Source of the DNA: CAYRFQ01 sp964423615
GTDB lineage: Bacteria; Planctomycetota; Planctomycetia; Gemmatales; Gemmataceae
Direction of reading: 5' to 3'
Assembly: GCA_964423615.1 (NCBI GenBank)
Contig: CAYRFQ010000034.1
Span: 16,203 to 80,202, forward strand
DNA: 64,000 nt
A program made the position numbers and the translations under genes. The notes beneath the pieces were generated by a model. The model was not told where the DNA came from. It saw nothing but the letters and a program-made list of their open reading frames with translations, and ran no database searches. This document shows, piece by piece, positions 62,664 through 64,000 of this stretch (position 1 is its first letter; each line of letters starts with the position of its first letter).

Positions 62664-62701
62664 ACAGGTTCTGTACAGATGATGGACCAGACAGAACCTG
62701 T
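62664..62701 (-). terminator. Hairpin downstream of thioredoxin gene
   Basis: ACAGGTTCTGT (62664-62674) pairs perfectly with ACAGAACCTGT (62691-62701). It lies about 40 bases past the minus-strand stop of the thioredoxin gene (62739). No long T run follows, so termination is uncertain. Confidence 0.5.
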
Positions 62702-62738
62702 CTACATTCCCTTTTGGGAACATCACATTCTGCGTGAG

Positions 62739-63062
62739 TTAGTTCAGGTGTGGTTCGAGGGCTGCGAGGAGCGCTTGTTTTGGTCTTGCCCCAGTCAGTT
62801 GCGTTTGGACCTCGCCGTCTTTGAAGACCACAAAGTTCGGGATCGAAGAGACCTGATACTTTGCAGCGATTTCCTGGGCGTCATCGACGTTGACCTTGAC
62901 GACTTTGGCCCGACCTTGGAGTTCTTCGGCGAGTTCCTCGACGATCGGAGAGACCGCACGACACGGACCGCACCATGGAGCCCAGAAGTCAACGAGAACG
63001 GGATCGTTGGAGTTCAGGACTTCTTGTTCGAAGTTGGCACTTGTAATATTGAGAGCATTCAT
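62739..63062 (-). CDS. trxA: Thioredoxin
   Basis: 107 residues, the standard length. ATG 63062 has AGAGGT upstream; longer frames are not needed. The fold is complete: PVLVDFWAPWCGPCRAVSPI with the active pair Cys31/Cys34 (WCGPC), KVVKVNVDDAQEIAAKYQVS, and the cis-proline loop SSIPNFVVFKDGE. It reduces cytoplasmic disulfides. Just upstream on the same strand (56-base gap) is a ferredoxin-thioredoxin reductase subunit, its probable electron donor; downstream lie the YHS-like and DsbD-like genes. Confidence 0.97.
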   Translation of the reverse strand: MNALNITSANFEQEVLNSNDPVLVDFWAPWCGPCRAVSPIVEELAEELQGRAKVVKVNVDDAQEIAAKYQVSSIPNFVVFKDGEVQTQLTGARPKQALLAALEPHLN

Positions 63063-63118
63063 AGTTATACCTCTGGATATGTGTGGAAAAGGTTTGAGAT
63101 ACGTGGACAAACAAAGGG

Positions 63119-63523
63119 TTAGTGAGACACTTTGTGTTTCAATTCTCGGCCCTTCCCGGGCGTGGGGTCTTTGACGACACCGTAGATTTCCCTGCCTTCG
63201 TGCCCTTCGGGAAGGTATTCCGTAATCGGCGATCCGTCGGGGGTGGTGAACAACAAACAATGGCAGTATTTGTATTTCTTCATTTCGTCACAAGCACAAA
63301 CCCAACGACGACTGTTTTCGAGTTCGGCTTTCTTGTCGGGGTAGAAATTACAAGGACAGAGCGGTCGGCCGAGTTCATCGACGTGTTGAGCCAATCCCAA
63401 AACGACCGATTTTGTAACTTCCGGGTCCGGGTGAGCCGAAGTCCCCGTCTTCTCTCGATATTTCTCGATGTATCGTTCCATCTTCTGGATCGATGCATCG
63501 GTGGTTTTGGGGTGGTCGAGCAT
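63119..63523 (-). CDS. Ferredoxin-thioredoxin reductase catalytic subunit
   Basis: 134 residues from ATG 63523, with AAGGGA about 11 bases upstream. The six conserved cysteines are in three pairs: CPC (Cys56, Cys58), CAC (Cys76, Cys78) and CHC (Cys87, Cys89), matching the FTR pattern CPC-CPC-CHC that holds a [4Fe-4S] cluster next to a redox disulfide. The segment KYKYCHCLLFTTPDG is typical. The enzyme passes electrons from ferredoxin to thioredoxin. A variable subunit is not seen nearby, as in many non-photosynthetic bacteria. It is first in an apparent operon with trxA. Confidence 0.93.
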   Translation of the reverse strand: MLDHPKTTDASIQKMERYIEKYREKTGTSAHPDPEVTKSVVLGLAQHVDELGRPLCPCNFYPDKKAELENSRRWVCACDEMKKYKYCHCLLFTTPDGSPITEYLPEGHEGREIYGVVKDPTPGKGRELKHKVSH

Positions 63524-63771
63524 TATTGTGAGTCCCTTTTGGGGTGTTGTTCTTTGGTTATGGTACATTGACGCGCCGAGACGTCGAGGTCTTACCAACG
63601 GCTTCTGAAATTTTTGCGATGCCCAAAACGTCGAGAGTTGCGGGGCGAGAGTTGAAGGTCTACGGGCAAAGGAACACGAAGCTGTTGGGATGGGGTTTTT
63701 CGACCAGGAGGTGAATTGCGTGGTGATCGCCATGAACCTCTAACCTGAGATTAAAGGCGAACCAATCGATC

Positions 63772-64000
63772 TAGAGCGATTAACGGTTGTGTTGGGAACG
63801 GTCCGCAGCCGCCGAGGTCCTCAGCTCAAGAACTTCTCAACCCAAGACCCCCTCACCCGCTGCGTTTCCCGCTTCGCTCGCTGCGTTTCCCGCTTCGCTC
63901 GGGTTTGGGGCCTTCTCCCCTCGGGTGGACGGATGAATAAGAGTCGTGATTGTGTTGGTTGTTATAGTTACGTGGGTTCTAACCCCAGGCGAAGATGAAT
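63772..64000 (+). mobile_element. Family A MITE-like element, copy A4 (cut by window end)
   Basis: It starts TAGAGCGATTAACGGTTGTG then TTGGGAACGGTCCG. Next are a duplicated CGCTGCGTTTCCCGCTTCGC, the segment GGACGGATGAATAAGAGTCG, and CGTGGGTTCTAACCCCAGGC where A2 and A3 have their first hairpin. The right end lies beyond the window. Confidence 0.75.

Overview
The window reads as a piece of a planctomycete (Planctomycetota) chromosome. No rRNA gene is present, so this rests on family signatures: a PVC-type heme-binding cytochrome with HEAT repeats, a DUF1559 prepilin-like protein paired with a small carboxypeptidase-regulatory-like lipoprotein, surface proteins carrying the planctomycete N-terminal sorting motif (LEILEDRFAPA; LGFEGLEGRSMPA), an ECF sigma relic, a formylglycine-type sulfatase and many small secreted proteins of no known function. 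Genes are well spaced and flanked by several families of interspersed repeats.

Layout. 1-2671: 3' part of the cytochrome gene. 2.7-4.7 kb: repeat debris, a decayed ORF, a small secreted protein and an ECF sigma pseudogene. 4.8-6.6 kb: a surface protein split by a frameshift. 6.8-8.1 kb: a PQQ-propeller protein. 8.3-14 kb: a polyhydroxyalkanoate (PHA) cluster, with aarF-like kinase, phaC and phaE on the minus strand and, divergently, a phasin and a phasin-reductase fusion. 15-17.2 kb: an NDP-forming acyl-CoA synthetase-like protein without its phospho-histidine. 17.7-19.2 kb: the DUF1559/lipoprotein pair. 20.5-25.0 kb: small secreted proteins, an alpha/beta hydrolase and a methyltransferase with a regulatory domain. 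25.1-34.7 kb: a type VI secretion effector module (vgrG, TPR protein, PAAR-RHS toxin) followed by a decayed partial duplicate and a broken immunity-like gene. 35.2-43 kb: secreted or outer-membrane proteins, one with a poly-His tail and one Cys-rich. 43.3-50.9 kb: a 2543-residue beta-helix surface protein. 51.8 kb: an isolated tssK. 53.5-55.8 kb: a methyltransferase and a membrane-anchored unknown. 56-59 kb: sulfatase and glycerophosphodiesterase. 59-63.5 kb: a thiol-redox group (DsbD-like, triple YHS-like protein, thioredoxin, ferredoxin-thioredoxin reductase).

How genes work together. PhaE/PhaC polymerise hydroxyacyl-CoA, the phasin coats the granule, and the fusion protein probably carries the acetoacetyl-CoA reductase step to the granule. 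VgrG, the TPR protein and the PAAR-RHS toxin would form a T6SS spike with cargo and TssK would be a baseplate part; the rest of the apparatus must lie elsewhere. FTR, Trx and DsbD could pass electrons from ferredoxin through thioredoxin to the periplasm.

Most notable. A roughly 70-residue EKW/WYVL/NGDLY repeat module is shared by two surface proteins and echoed in a third small secreted protein. A MITE-like family has termini that supply the stop codons of neighbouring genes. A second repeat family has become the C-terminus of the phosphodiesterase. The RHS locus has duplicated and decayed, leaving an orphan broken immunity gene while the full-length toxin has none beside it.
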